A stretch of DNA of 23,997 nucleotides, from positions 1 through 23,997 of the forward strand of contig CANFYD010000004.1 in the NCBI GenBank assembly GCA_947450745.1, written 5' to 3'. Below, piece by piece: positions 16,350 to 23,878 of this stretch (position 1 is its first letter; each line of letters opens with the position of its first letter). Under the pieces are notes generated by a model. That model did no database searches. It saw only the letters and a program-made list of their open reading frames with translations, and was not told the origin of the DNA. The DNA is from Burkholderiales bacterium (GTDB lineage: Bacteria > Pseudomonadota > Gammaproteobacteria > Burkholderiales > Burkholderiaceae_C). The position numbers and the translations under genes were made by a program.

Positions 16350-17717
16350 GTGTTTTCTATTCCCCCCCCACTTTCCCCTCCGCTGCAGCGTTTGATGCTG
16401 CAAGTGGCCGACGCTGTGCAAGCGGTGCGTGACGGCCGCTCGCTCACCGAGGTGCTGGCGCGTTGCCCGGCCGAGTTGCGTCCGGCCACGCAGGCCTTGA
16501 GCTTTCAGGTGCTGCGCTTGCTGGGCGGCGCGCTGGCTGCAAGGGCCTTGCTGGCCCCGAAAGCGCCCCCGCCCAAGGTCGATAACCTGTTGCTCAGCGC
16601 GTTGGCTCTGCTCTGGCCCAGCGCCGCGCCGCCGTATGCCGACCACACGGTGGTGGATCAGGCCGTTAGCGCCGCCCGCCAGCGCGCGCCGAACAGCGCG
16701 GGCTTTGTCAATGCGGTGTTGCGGCGTTTCTTGCGCGAGCGCGACGCCATCGTGCGGGCTGCGCAGGCCGACCCGCAAGGCGAATTCAATCATCCGCTGT
16801 GGTGGATAGACCGCGTGCGGCAAGACTGGCCCGCTCAATGGCAGGCCGTGTTGGCCGCCAACAACCTGCATCCGCCGATGACCTTGCGGGTGAACGCGCG
16901 CCATGGCTCGGCAGCTGACTATCTGGAACGTTTGGCTGCGGTGGGCATTGCGGCCCACTTAGCTGGGCCGTTGGCTCCGCAGGCTGTGGTGCTGCAGCGC
17001 GCCGTGCCAGTCACTGCTTTGCCGGGTTTTGCACAAGGCCATGTGTCGGTGCAGGACGCTGCCGCTCAACTGGCGGCACCGTTGACGGTGGGCGCGATAC
17101 CGGGGACTGCGGAGTCCTTGGGCTTGCCCGCCTTGCCTGCCGGTGCCCGCGTGTTGGACGCCTGTGCCGCCCCCGGTGGCAAGACCGCCCATCTGCTTGA
17201 GCTGGCGGCGCTTGACTTGCTGGCACTCGACAGCGACGCCAGCCGCCTGACCCGCGTGCAAGACAACCTGAACCGCTTGCAGCAGCGCGCCACCTTGCTG
17301 GCTGCCGACGCCCGCGACACCGCCGCCTGGTGGGACGGGCGGCCGTTCGACGCGATCTTGCTGGACGCCCCCTGCAGCGCGGCGGGCATCGTGCGCCGCC
17401 ACCCGGACATCCGCTGGCTGCGCCGCCCGGCCGACATCAGCCAACTGGCCGGCCTGCAAGCTGCGCTGCTGGAGGCGCTCTGGCCCACGCTGAAGCCGGG
17501 CGGCCGCTTGGTCTACGCCACCTGCTCGATCTTCAAAGCCGAGGGCGAGGCCCAAGTCAGTGCATTTTTACAACAGCATGCGGATGCCAAACAGCATCAC
17601 GTCCCCGGCATCACCGGCCACCTGCTCCCGCTCGCCCACAATGCAGCGTCAGCCGAGCCCGAAGCGTCGGCCTTCGACGGGTTTTATTACGCACTCTTGG
17701 AGAAAAGCTTTGTGTGA
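16350..17717 (+). CDS. rsmB: 16S rRNA (cytosine-967-C5)-methyltransferase
   Basis: An SAM-dependent methyltransferase that makes m5C967 in 16S rRNA. It has an N-terminal NusB-like RNA-binding domain (residues about 10-140, with DQAVSAARQRAPNSAGFVNAVLRRFL) and a C-terminal Rossmann methyltransferase. The SAM motif I is VLDACAAPGGKTAHLLEL. The two catalytic cysteines are in LLDAPCSAAGIVRRHPDI and VYATCSIFKAEGE. The start is uncertain: I place it at GTG 16350 (VFSIPPPLSPPLQRL), since the family normally begins just before this Pro-rich/LQRL stretch. GTG 16320 and ATG 16395 are alternatives, and none has a strong ribosome site. It is the first gene of an rsmB-DUF4390-ntrY-ntrX cluster. Confidence 0.93.
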   Translation: MFSIPPPLSPPLQRLMLQVADAVQAVRDGRSLTEVLARCPAELRPATQALSFQVLRLLGGALAARALLAPKAPPPKVDNLLLSALALLWPSAAPPYADHTVVDQAVSAARQRAPNSAGFVNAVLRRFLRERDAIVRAAQADPQGEFNHPLWWIDRVRQDWPAQWQAVLAANNLHPPMTLRVNARHGSAADYLERLAAVGIAAHLAGPLAPQAVVLQRAVPVTALPGFAQGHVSVQDAAAQLAAPLTVGAIPGTAESLGLPALPAGARVLDACAAPGGKTAHLLELAALDLLALDSDASRLTRVQDNLNRLQQRATLLAADARDTAAWWDGRPFDAILLDAPCSAAGIVRRHPDIRWLRRPADISQLAGLQAALLEALWPTLKPGGRLVYATCSIFKAEGEAQVSAFLQQHADAKQHHVPGITGHLLPLAHNAASAEPEASAFDGFYYALLEKSFV

Positions 17718-17816
17718 CAGGCCGATCGAGCCCCAGCGAGTAGCCCTGTCACCAAGTGATTCAGCGGGTTCAGCTTTGTGTGCCGGGCCGACTTGGCACC
17801 CGCGAATCGCCCTGTC
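17706..17816. repeat. Imperfect 45-bp direct repeat after rsmB (66-bp period)
   Basis: 17706-17750 and 17772-17816 are the same length and match at 35 of 45 positions. Both begin AGCTTTGTGTG and end GCCCTGTC. The first copy contains the last codons and stop of rsmB, so the end of the gene has been duplicated into the 161-bp gap before the DUF4390 gene and has since drifted, mostly in the middle. No function is evident. Confidence 0.65.
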
Positions 17817-17878
17817 GCTTGCCGTATAGGCACCGCTCTGCTTTGACCTCGCCCCTACTCGCCACCGCCAAAAACCGC

Positions 17879-18463
17879 ATGTCAGCTTGGCAGCAACGGT
17901 TGTGCCTGTTGCTGCTCGCCTTGCTGTTGAGTTTGTCGGCCGGGCTGGCCTCGGCCGACGGCGTGACGCTGAACCAGCTCAGCACGGCGCGTGGCGACGA
18001 CGGCCTGGAGCTGAACTTCAGCACCCGCTTCGAGTTGCCGCGCGCCGCCGAGGACGCGCTGATGAAAGGCGTGCCGATCTATTTTTTGGCCGAGGCCACG
18101 GTCTTTCGCAGTCGCTGGTACTGGCGCGACGCCCGCAGCGCCCGGGTCAGCCGCAGTTGGCGGCTCGCTTGGCAGGCGCTGACCCGCCAATACAAGGTCA
18201 GCACCGGCGGCCTCAATCAGAGCTTCACCAGCTTGGAGGAGGCGCTGATTTCGCTGCGCGGGGTGTCCGGTTGGCGTGTGGCGGAGGCTCGCGAACTGGA
18301 TGACGGCGGCAGTTATTACCTCGAATTCAGCTACCGGCTCGACACTAGTCAACTGCCCCGTCCGATGCAGATCGGCTTGGGCTCGCCGCAGGGTTGGGCC
18401 TTGAGCGTTGAGCGCACGCTGCCGTTGAACCCCGACTTCAGCGGCGCAGCCGTCACGCCATGA
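17879..18463 (+). CDS. DUF4390 domain secreted protein
   Basis: A 194-residue protein with a signal peptide (residues 1-27, leucine-rich, ending LASADG) and a mature domain of about 165 residues typical of the DUF4390 family: ELNFSTRFELPRAAEDALMKGVPIYF, then RSRWYWRD and RQYKVSTGGLNQSFTSLEEAL. The family is almost always encoded just before ntrY in betaproteobacteria, so a periplasmic accessory role for the NtrY sensor is often assumed, though I know of no biochemical proof. The ATG at 17879 is chosen because the longer open frame (to 17756) would put the signal peptide internally. The last codons overlap the ntrY start by 4 bp (ATGA), so the two are translationally coupled. Confidence 0.86.
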   Translation: MSAWQQRLCLLLLALLLSLSAGLASADGVTLNQLSTARGDDGLELNFSTRFELPRAAEDALMKGVPIYFLAEATVFRSRWYWRDARSARVSRSWRLAWQALTRQYKVSTGGLNQSFTSLEEALISLRGVSGWRVAEARELDDGGSYYLEFSYRLDTSQLPRPMQIGLGSPQGWALSVERTLPLNPDFSGAAVTP

Positions 18464-20730
18464 CCAAGGCCGCCCGCTGGGCCTGGGTCGTGTCCTTGGT
18501 GACTGCCACCGGTGTCGCCGGCGTGCTGGCTTTTTTGCTCTCGGTGGGAGCAACGCCGGAGCGCGGTTTTTTCGAGCGCCATTATTTTTGGCTCTTCTGG
18601 CTCAACACGGCGGTGGCGTCGCTGCTGGTGCTGGTCATCGGCGTGGCGGCCGTGCGCTTGGTGCTGCGGGTGCGGCGCGGCAAGTTCGGCAGCCGGCTGT
18701 TGCTGAAGCTGGCCGGCATATTTGCCCTGGTCGGCTTTGTGCCCGGCTTGTTGATCTACACCGTGTCTTATCAATTCGTCAATCGCAGCATCGAGAGCTG
18801 GTTCGACGTTCGGCTGGCCAGTGCGCTGGAGGCCGGCTTGAATCTGGGCCGCGGCACGCTGGACAGCTTGGTCAGCGACCTGGCCAAAAAGACCCGCGAT
18901 GCGGCCGAGCGCTTGTCTGCGGCCGACAGCATGCCCCAGCCACTGGCGCTGGAGCGCCTGCGCGAGCAACTGGGCGTGCGCACCGTGGCCGTGGTCGCGG
19001 GCAACGGTCAGATCCTGCTGTCGGTGGGTGGCGACACCAGCTCGCTGACGCCTGACCGGCCGACGTCCGCCATGCTGCGCCAAGCGCGCAGCACCAGCGT
19101 GGTCAGCCAGATTGAAGGCTTGGAAGACGAAGCGCAGGCGCTGCAGGGCAATGCCCGCATCCGGGCGCTGGCGCTGCTCCCAAATAGCGAAATCCGGCTG
19201 GGCGCCAGTGGCGTGGGCGAGCGCTATTTGATGGTGATGCAGCGCGTGCCGGCCGTTCTGCTGAGCAATGCGCTGGCGGTGCAAACGGCCAGCGGCGAGT
19301 ATCAGCAGCGAGCGCTGGAACGAGATGGCCTGCGCCGCATGTATCTGGGCACACTCACGCTGGTGTTGATTTTGGCCGTGTTCGCCGCGCTGTTGCTGGC
19401 GGTCACGCTGGGTAATCAGTTGGCACGGCCGCTGCTGCTGTTGGCTGACGGCATGCGCCAAGTGGCGCATGGCGACTTGTCCGTCAAGCCGGTCCTGACT
19501 TCGCGGGACGAGCTGGGCGGGTTGACCCGCTCGTTTGCCGACATGACCGAGCAACTGTCCGAGGCCCGCGCGATGGTCGAACGCAGCGTCTCCCAGCTGG
19601 AGAGCGCCCGCACCAACTTGCAAACCATTCTGGACAACCTGACCGCCGGCGTGATCGTCTTCGATGCGCAGCGCAATATCGGCACCGTCAACCCCGGTGC
19701 CAGCCGCATTCTGCATCTGCCGCTGCTGGAATATCGTGGCCACAAGCTGGCGGAAGTGCCGCAGTTGCAGGCCTTCGCTGAAGCCGTTGCGCAGCGCTTC
19801 GAGCAATACAACCCGCAGCAAAGCGGTGGTGAGCAAGACCATTGGCAAGACGCCTTCGAGTTGCAGCAAGGCGCGGGCAAAGATGTGTTGACTCTGTTGG
19901 TGCGTGGCGCTCAACTGCCGCACGACGAGCGCTTGATGGTGTTCGACGATATTTCCGAGGTGGTCTCGGCCCAGCGCTCGGCCGCCTGGAGCGAAGTGGC
20001 GCGGCGCTTGGCGCATGAGATCAAGAACCCGCTGACGCCAATACAGCTGTCGGCCGAGCGCCTGCAGCACAAGCTGGAATCCAAGCTGGAAGGTGCGGAT
20101 CAAGCCATGCTGGTGCGGTCGGTGGCTACCATCGTCAACCAGGTTCAGTCGATGAAGCAACTGGTCAACGAGTTCCGCGATTACGCCCGCCTGCCCTCGG
20201 CCAAACTGGAAAGCCTGGATCTGAACGAGTTGGTGGCCGAAGTGCTGACGCTGTATGCCGACGAGCAAGAGGATGGCCGCCTGCGTGCCGAGCTGGCGCA
20301 CGAGCCTGCGCGCATCCAGGGCGACGCCACGCAGCTGCGCCAAGTCATCCACAACCTGGTCCAGAACGCCCTTGACGCTGTGCAGGACAGACCGGATGGG
20401 CGTGTGCTGGTGCGTACCGCGCAGACGCTGACGGAGGCCGGTTTGCCGCGCTCGCTGCGTCTGCTGGTCATCGACAACGGCCCGGGGTTTGCCGAGAAGG
20501 TGTTGAAGCGAGCCTTCGAGCCCTATGTCACGACCAAGAGCAAAGGCACCGGCCTGGGGCTGGCGGTGGTGAAAAAAATAGCCGACGAACATGGCGCGCG
20601 CATACGCCTGGCTAATCTACATTTGCAGGACGATGAGGCCCAACCGGTAGCAGGTGCGCAAGTTTCGTTATCATTTTCAAAAATCGCGTCCGCAGCGGCC
20701 GAAACCGGCCCTGCTCAAAAGCCGGCGTAA
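18460..20730 (+). CDS. ntrY: NtrY-type sensor histidine kinase
   Basis: A 756-residue membrane kinase. Three N-terminal helices (about residues 7-30, 43-66, 78-104) precede a periplasmic/extracytoplasmic region (105-285), a fourth helix (about 290-310), HAMP (310-365, with RPLLLLADGMRQVAHGDLSV), a PAS-like domain (385-490, LQTILDNLTAGVIVFDAQRN) and the catalytic core. The phospho-accepting His519 is in RRLAHEIKNPLTPIQLSAERL. The ATPase N-box is QVIHNLVQNALDAVQD (about 628), G1 is IDNGPGF (about 670), and the G2 box is TTKSKGTGLGLAVVKKIADE (about 690). In the NtrYX system it controls nitrogen or respiratory/redox responses. It overlaps DUF4390 by 4 bp and is followed 10 bp later by ntrX. Confidence 0.95.
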   Translation: MTKAARWAWVVSLVTATGVAGVLAFLLSVGATPERGFFERHYFWLFWLNTAVASLLVLVIGVAAVRLVLRVRRGKFGSRLLLKLAGIFALVGFVPGLLIYTVSYQFVNRSIESWFDVRLASALEAGLNLGRGTLDSLVSDLAKKTRDAAERLSAADSMPQPLALERLREQLGVRTVAVVAGNGQILLSVGGDTSSLTPDRPTSAMLRQARSTSVVSQIEGLEDEAQALQGNARIRALALLPNSEIRLGASGVGERYLMVMQRVPAVLLSNALAVQTASGEYQQRALERDGLRRMYLGTLTLVLILAVFAALLLAVTLGNQLARPLLLLADGMRQVAHGDLSVKPVLTSRDELGGLTRSFADMTEQLSEARAMVERSVSQLESARTNLQTILDNLTAGVIVFDAQRNIGTVNPGASRILHLPLLEYRGHKLAEVPQLQAFAEAVAQRFEQYNPQQSGGEQDHWQDAFELQQGAGKDVLTLLVRGAQLPHDERLMVFDDISEVVSAQRSAAWSEVARRLAHEIKNPLTPIQLSAERLQHKLESKLEGADQAMLVRSVATIVNQVQSMKQLVNEFRDYARLPSAKLESLDLNELVAEVLTLYADEQEDGRLRAELAHEPARIQGDATQLRQVIHNLVQNALDAVQDRPDGRVLVRTAQTLTEAGLPRSLRLLVIDNGPGFAEKVLKRAFEPYVTTKSKGTGLGLAVVKKIADEHGARIRLANLHLQDDEAQPVAGAQVSLSFSKIASAAAETGPAQKPA

Positions 20731-20740
20731 CTAGGTACCC

Positions 20741-21433
20741 ATGGCAACAATTCTTGTAGTCGACGATGAACTGGGCATTCGCGCCCTGTTGTCAGAAATC
20801 CTCAGCGACGAAGGTCACACGATCGAACTGGCTGAAAACGCTGCGCAAGCACGCGCCGTTCGGGAGCGCATGCGCCCCGACCTCGTGTTGCTCGACATCT
20901 GGATGCCCGATGTGGACGGCATCACCTTGCTGAAGGAGTGGGGCAGCACGGGCTTGCTGACCATGCCCGTCATCATGATGAGCGGCCACGGCACCATAGA
21001 CACCGCCGTGGAGGCGACCAAGGTCGGTGCCATCGCCTTCCTCGAAAAGCCCATCACGCTGCAAAAGCTGCTGCGTGCCGTCGAGCAATCGCTGGTCAAG
21101 ACTGCGCCGCGCCCGCCGCCGCCGCCCGGCCTGCCCAGCTACACCCGCAACGACATGAGTCCGCAATACACCGCGCCCAACTTGGGGCTGTTGCCGCCAA
21201 CGTCACAACCGGCCGCAGGCTTGGTGTCGGAGCAAAGCTTCGAGCTCGACCGCCCGCTGCGCGAAGCCCGCGATGCCTTCGAGAAGAGTTATTTCGAATT
21301 CCACTTGGCCAAGGAAAACGGCTCGATGACCCGCGTCGCCGAGAAAACCGGCCTCGAACGCACCCATCTGTACCGCAAGCTGAAGCAGCTTGGTGTCGAT
21401 CTCAGCAGAAACAAGCGCGGCATCGGAATTTAG
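20741..21433 (+). CDS. ntrX: NtrX-like response regulator, REC plus Fis-type HTH without AAA+ domain
   Basis: A 230-residue regulator. Its receiver domain (1-120) has Asp8/Asp9, phospho-acceptor Asp52 in LVLLDIWMPDVDG, the conserved MMSGHGT switch Ser and Lys in FLEKP. A proline-rich linker (about 126-165) follows. The C-terminal Fis-type helix-turn-helix reads MTRVAEKTGLERTHLYRKLKQLGVD (about 200-222). Classical NtrX (about 450 residues) has a sigma-54-interacting AAA+ domain between these; here it is missing, and the GAFTGA loop is absent. It therefore cannot activate sigma-54 promoters directly and probably acts as an ordinary DNA-binding regulator. The short form appears to be a lineage version rather than damage, since both flanking domains are intact. 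It is co-transcribed with ntrY. Confidence 0.9.
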   Translation: MATILVVDDELGIRALLSEILSDEGHTIELAENAAQARAVRERMRPDLVLLDIWMPDVDGITLLKEWGSTGLLTMPVIMMSGHGTIDTAVEATKVGAIAFLEKPITLQKLLRAVEQSLVKTAPRPPPPPGLPSYTRNDMSPQYTAPNLGLLPPTSQPAAGLVSEQSFELDRPLREARDAFEKSYFEFHLAKENGSMTRVAEKTGLERTHLYRKLKQLGVDLSRNKRGIGI

Positions 21434-21504
21434 TGCTATAGTCGTGGTCTTCGCTGGGTTGCAGTAAGTATGTATATGCAGCTACTCAGCAAGAAAAGTA
21501 GTAA

Positions 21505-21580
21505 GGCCTGGTAGCTCAGTCGGTAGAGCAGCGGATTGAAAATCCGCGTGTCGGTGGTTCGATTCCGCCCCGGGCCACCA
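21505..21580 (+). tRNA. tRNA-Phe (anticodon GAA)
   Basis: A 76-nt cloverleaf. The acceptor GGCCTGG pairs with CCGGGCC (one G-T). The D-arm is TAGCTCAGTCGGTAGAGCA. The anticodon stem-loop CGGAT-TGAAAATCCG carries GAA at positions 34-36. The T-arm is GGTGGTTCGATTCCGCC, and CCA is encoded. It lies 71 bp after ntrX. It is followed by an integrase gene 380 bp downstream, so its 3' end is probably the left attachment site of a genomic island. Confidence 0.97.
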
Positions 21581-21588
21581 AAATAAAA

Positions 21589-21611
21589 GCTAAGTGTGAC
21601 AAGCACTTAGC
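21589..21611 (+). terminator. Hairpin after tRNA-Phe
   Basis: A perfect 8-bp stem GCTAAGTG / CACTTAGC with a 7-nt loop begins 8 nt after the tRNA CCA. No U-tract follows immediately, so it probably works with the stronger hairpin 6 bp further on. Confidence 0.6.
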
Positions 21612-21616
21612 GTCAA

Positions 21617-21640
21617 CGGCGGCCTCGAAAGTGGCCGCCG
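21617..21640 (+). terminator. Intrinsic terminator
   Basis: The stem CGGCGGCC / GGCCGCCG (8 bp, loop TCGAAAGT) is directly followed by TTTTGCGTTT, the textbook layout. It ends the tRNA-Phe transcript and isolates the integrase region from read-through. Confidence 0.85.
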
Positions 21641-21877
21641 TTTTGCGTTTCGGACGCGGTTTCTGGCAAATTTCTGTCAATCGCGACGGGATTCGTTTGC
21701 GGCGTCTTGCGCTGCACTGCGGTCTACCGCGCAGAACGTCGGAAATTTGCGTTCCTGCAGTCATCGGCGAGAACGGTCACCACGGGCGAAATCAGGTCAT
21801 CAACGCGGCGCCACAGCTGTTTTGATGAACCGAATAAACAGCATCTCTTACACGCAGCTCCACCCAAGGAGTTGTTG
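21641..21877. other. Left edge of island, no gene seen
   Basis: Between the terminator and the leader ORF there is no convincing ORF (short frames lack ribosome sites). A 9-bp inverted repeat GCAAATTTC (21666-21674) / GAAATTTGC (21742-21750), 67 bp apart, stands out in this GC-rich DNA. It could be integrase arm sites or an operator. A promoter for the integrase should lie toward 21830-21860, but no strong -35/-10 pair is visible. Confidence 0.4.
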
Positions 21878-21970
21878 ATGAGTTCGTTTTTGTTTTGCCC
21901 CAGCCACACCTATGTAGGCTCCAGCCCTCGCGGCACCCACCTCCCTTGCTTGGAGGTGTCCCGTGGCTAA
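21878..21970 (+). CDS. 30-codon leader ORF overlapping the integrase start
   Basis: MSSFLFCPSHTYVGSSPRG, ending ...LEVSRG, 30 residues. It has a strong AAGGAG ribosome site 7 nt upstream (AAGGAGTTGTTG-ATG) and a stop at 21968-21970, inside the first codons of the integrase gene (GTG 21963), so the two overlap by 8 bp. The protein has no recognisable fold. Its likely role is regulatory: translating it would disrupt the hairpin that hides the integrase ribosome site. It may be only a chance ORF. Confidence 0.45.
   Translation: MSSFLFCPSHTYVGSSPRGTHLPCLEVSRG
21938..21958 (+). promoter_or_regulatory. Hairpin sequestering the integrase Shine-Dalgarno
   Basis: CACCTCC (21938-21944) and GGAGGTG (21952-21958) form a 7-bp stem with a CTTGCTT loop. 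The right arm GGAGG is the full-strength ribosome site of the GTG start at 21963. In the folded mRNA the integrase would be poorly translated, while ribosomes translating the leader ORF pass through the stem and expose it. Confidence 0.65.
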
Positions 21971-22862
21971 GCCCTTTGAAGAAGGAATCGGCTGGGCAAT
22001 GCGGCGCCGCCGCATCAAGGGCCACGACATATTCGTGTCGGGGCAGCCAACGAACGCCGCGGCCAAGAAGGCGATAGAGGTCAGGGTCAATTTGCTGGCC
22101 TCGGCCGACCAGCCCAAGGGCTACGGGCCGTTTCGCACGACCGTCGGGCAGTCGATGCAGGACTACGGCGTGGAGCGCCTGCCGTTCCTCAAAGGAGCCC
22201 CTCAGGAGGTCAACCGCATCAACCGTTTTCTGCGCCCCGCAGGCTTGGCCACACTGCAGGCCACGGCGGTGCAGAAAAGCCGGCTAACCGCCCAGGACGA
22301 GAGCCGCGCACGCGACGCAGGAGCATCGACGGACCGCAAAGGCAAGGGCAAGCAATTCGATATCGTGCTCGTCCCGCCGGTCCCCAAGCGGTCCATCCCG
22401 CAAGGGCTCAACGAGTACCGGGACAGATTGGCTTTGTCGACTGCTGCCAGCGACTGCGAGCGCAAGCGCGTGGCGGCGATGGTGTTCGCCGACGTCCGGG
22501 CACACCACCTCCAGGCGCTCGTCGATACCTTCCGTGAGGAGGGCCGCGAGCCTGCCACGCTCGCCCTCGAACGAGCCTTGGTGCGAGCCTTGTTCAACCA
22601 CGCGAAGACAAGCTGGAACTGGGCTGCCCCCGCGTCCAACCCAGCGGCGGGCATGAAATTGCCTGCTATCGATAACGCCCGTGACCGGGTCATGTCGCTC
22701 GAAGAAGAGTCTCGCATCGACGAAGCACTGAAAGGCTGCCGCAACAAACTTGTCGGGCCGACGCTTGCGCTCTTGTGGGAAACCGGCATGCGAAGTTCCG
22801 AGACGCTCAAACGTGTCACATGGAGCAACGTGAACTGGGAGGCAGACAGCATCAAGCTCGAC
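21963..22862 (+). pseudogene. Tyrosine-type site-specific integrase, truncated
   Basis: Starts at GTG 21963 (MAKPFEEGIGWAMRRRRIKG) with a GGAGG site 6 nt upstream. About 300 residues of integrase are readable: a core-binding domain (about residues 140-230, with ALERALVRALFNHAKTSWNW), then ...NPAAGMKLPAIDNARDRVMSL and the first catalytic arginine in LWETGMRSSETLKRVTWSNVNWE. The expected HxxR box and nucleophile Tyr never appear. After about SIKL (22860) the frame runs on to 23060 as low-quality text that is antisense to a different gene. The C-terminal catalytic half has thus been lost at a rearrangement junction and the protein should be inactive. Its position beside tRNA-Phe fits an island integrase. 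Confidence 0.82.
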
Positions 22863-23757
22863 GACCGATTGCAGGCCGCTTTCCACAGATTCGGCCACGC
22901 ACCCCGCCAGGGTCCCAACTGTTGCGGCCCGTGCTCGGGTTCGCCCTGGCCCTGGCCAAACTCGGGAATGACCGGCGCAAGCTCGGTTGCTTGCGCCGCC
23001 GGCCATCCGGTGTTGCTTCGTTGCAGCAAGGCCCGAACCAGCCGATTCGCCACGGCATAAGGCACGACGCCGTCGCCGGGTCTTGCGCAGATCGACAGTA
23101 CCGCGCCCTGGGGGAAAAGCTCGTCCAAGCTTGCCAGCAGTCGACTCTTGCCCATACCGGCCTCACCCATCAGCAACGCAACGTTCTTGCCTGCAAGGCT
23201 GCCGACCGGTCATTGCGCAGGTAATGCAGCCGGATCACGCGGCGGTGGGGGGCTTCTGACAAGAAGTCCAATGCCAACAGCTGCCCGGCATCGCATATCG
23301 CATCGTCAAAGCGTCCATCGGATTCGGCGGCTTCAGCCGACGCGGCAAGTCTGGCACAGGCCACTACGACGCGCTGCCCGCGCTGACGGGTCAACCAGGT
23401 TCGGAAGGTGTCGCTGTGGTCGTGCTGGGCTGTCACCAACACCGTCACCGCATCGGCCAAGTCATGTTCGACCCCGTCGCAAAGCGACAAAGTTGTTCTG
23501 CCGCGTAGCAAGTAAAAACCCAGCTGCTTGCGCAATTGAAAAAGGCGCTGGCGCAGCGCGCTGAGGGCGCTGGACTGCTGGCTTTGCGGCCACAGCAACG
23601 ACGCCAGGAGGGCGCGTTTGGTGGGGCTCTCCAACGCCAGCCAAGTGACGATGGCTGCATCCTGCGCTGCCAGCTCAAGCGTTTTGCCGTCCGATACCTC
23701 GATATGCGGGGACTGGCGAAGGCACAGCTTAACCACCGTTGTGTCGCCGCAATTCAT
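22855..23757 (-). pseudogene. SARP-type regulator with AAA ATPase, broken and truncated
   Basis: From ATG 23757 (MNCGDTTVVKLCLRQS) the first 190 residues read as the N-terminus of SARP/BTAD-type regulators: AAIVTWLALESPTKRALLASLLWPQS, SALSALRQRLFQLRKQL, then a BTAD repeat ending APHRRVIRLHYLRNDRSAALQ. The frame then stops at 23170. In another frame the text resumes at once as GKNVALLMGEAGMGKSRLLASL, a Walker A motif, followed by ARPGDGVVPYAVANRLVRALL. About 100 residues normally present between the two parts are missing, so an internal deletion with frameshift is likely. A further frame change leads to VAESVESGLQSVVELD, resembling the strand before Walker B, near 22860, where the gene meets the truncated integrase. 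Family assignment is by resemblance. Confidence 0.72.
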
Positions 23758-23878
23758 GTGGTATCCGGTTGCTGGTGCCTCGCGTTGGGAGTCGCTGTGC
23801 GTTCATTTCAGCGCCGATTTGACTCGACTGTCGCGCAGCGGCGCGATGGCTCGTGCAGCTTCGCTGCCGGCGTCTCAC
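23758..23878. other. Gap between the SARP pseudogene and the right-edge gene
   Basis: About 120 bp upstream of the SARP start. No ribosome site, hairpin or strong promoter could be picked out by eye. Confidence 0.3.

Noticed and set aside
18349..20592. 747-codon minus-strand ORF
   Set aside because: Antisense to ntrY with its H, N, G1 and G2 boxes; low-complexity shadow.
22284..23006. 240-codon minus-strand ORF in the island
   Set aside because: Mostly antisense to the integrase; only its first part carries sense text of the broken SARP-AAA gene, already covered by the pseudogene entry.
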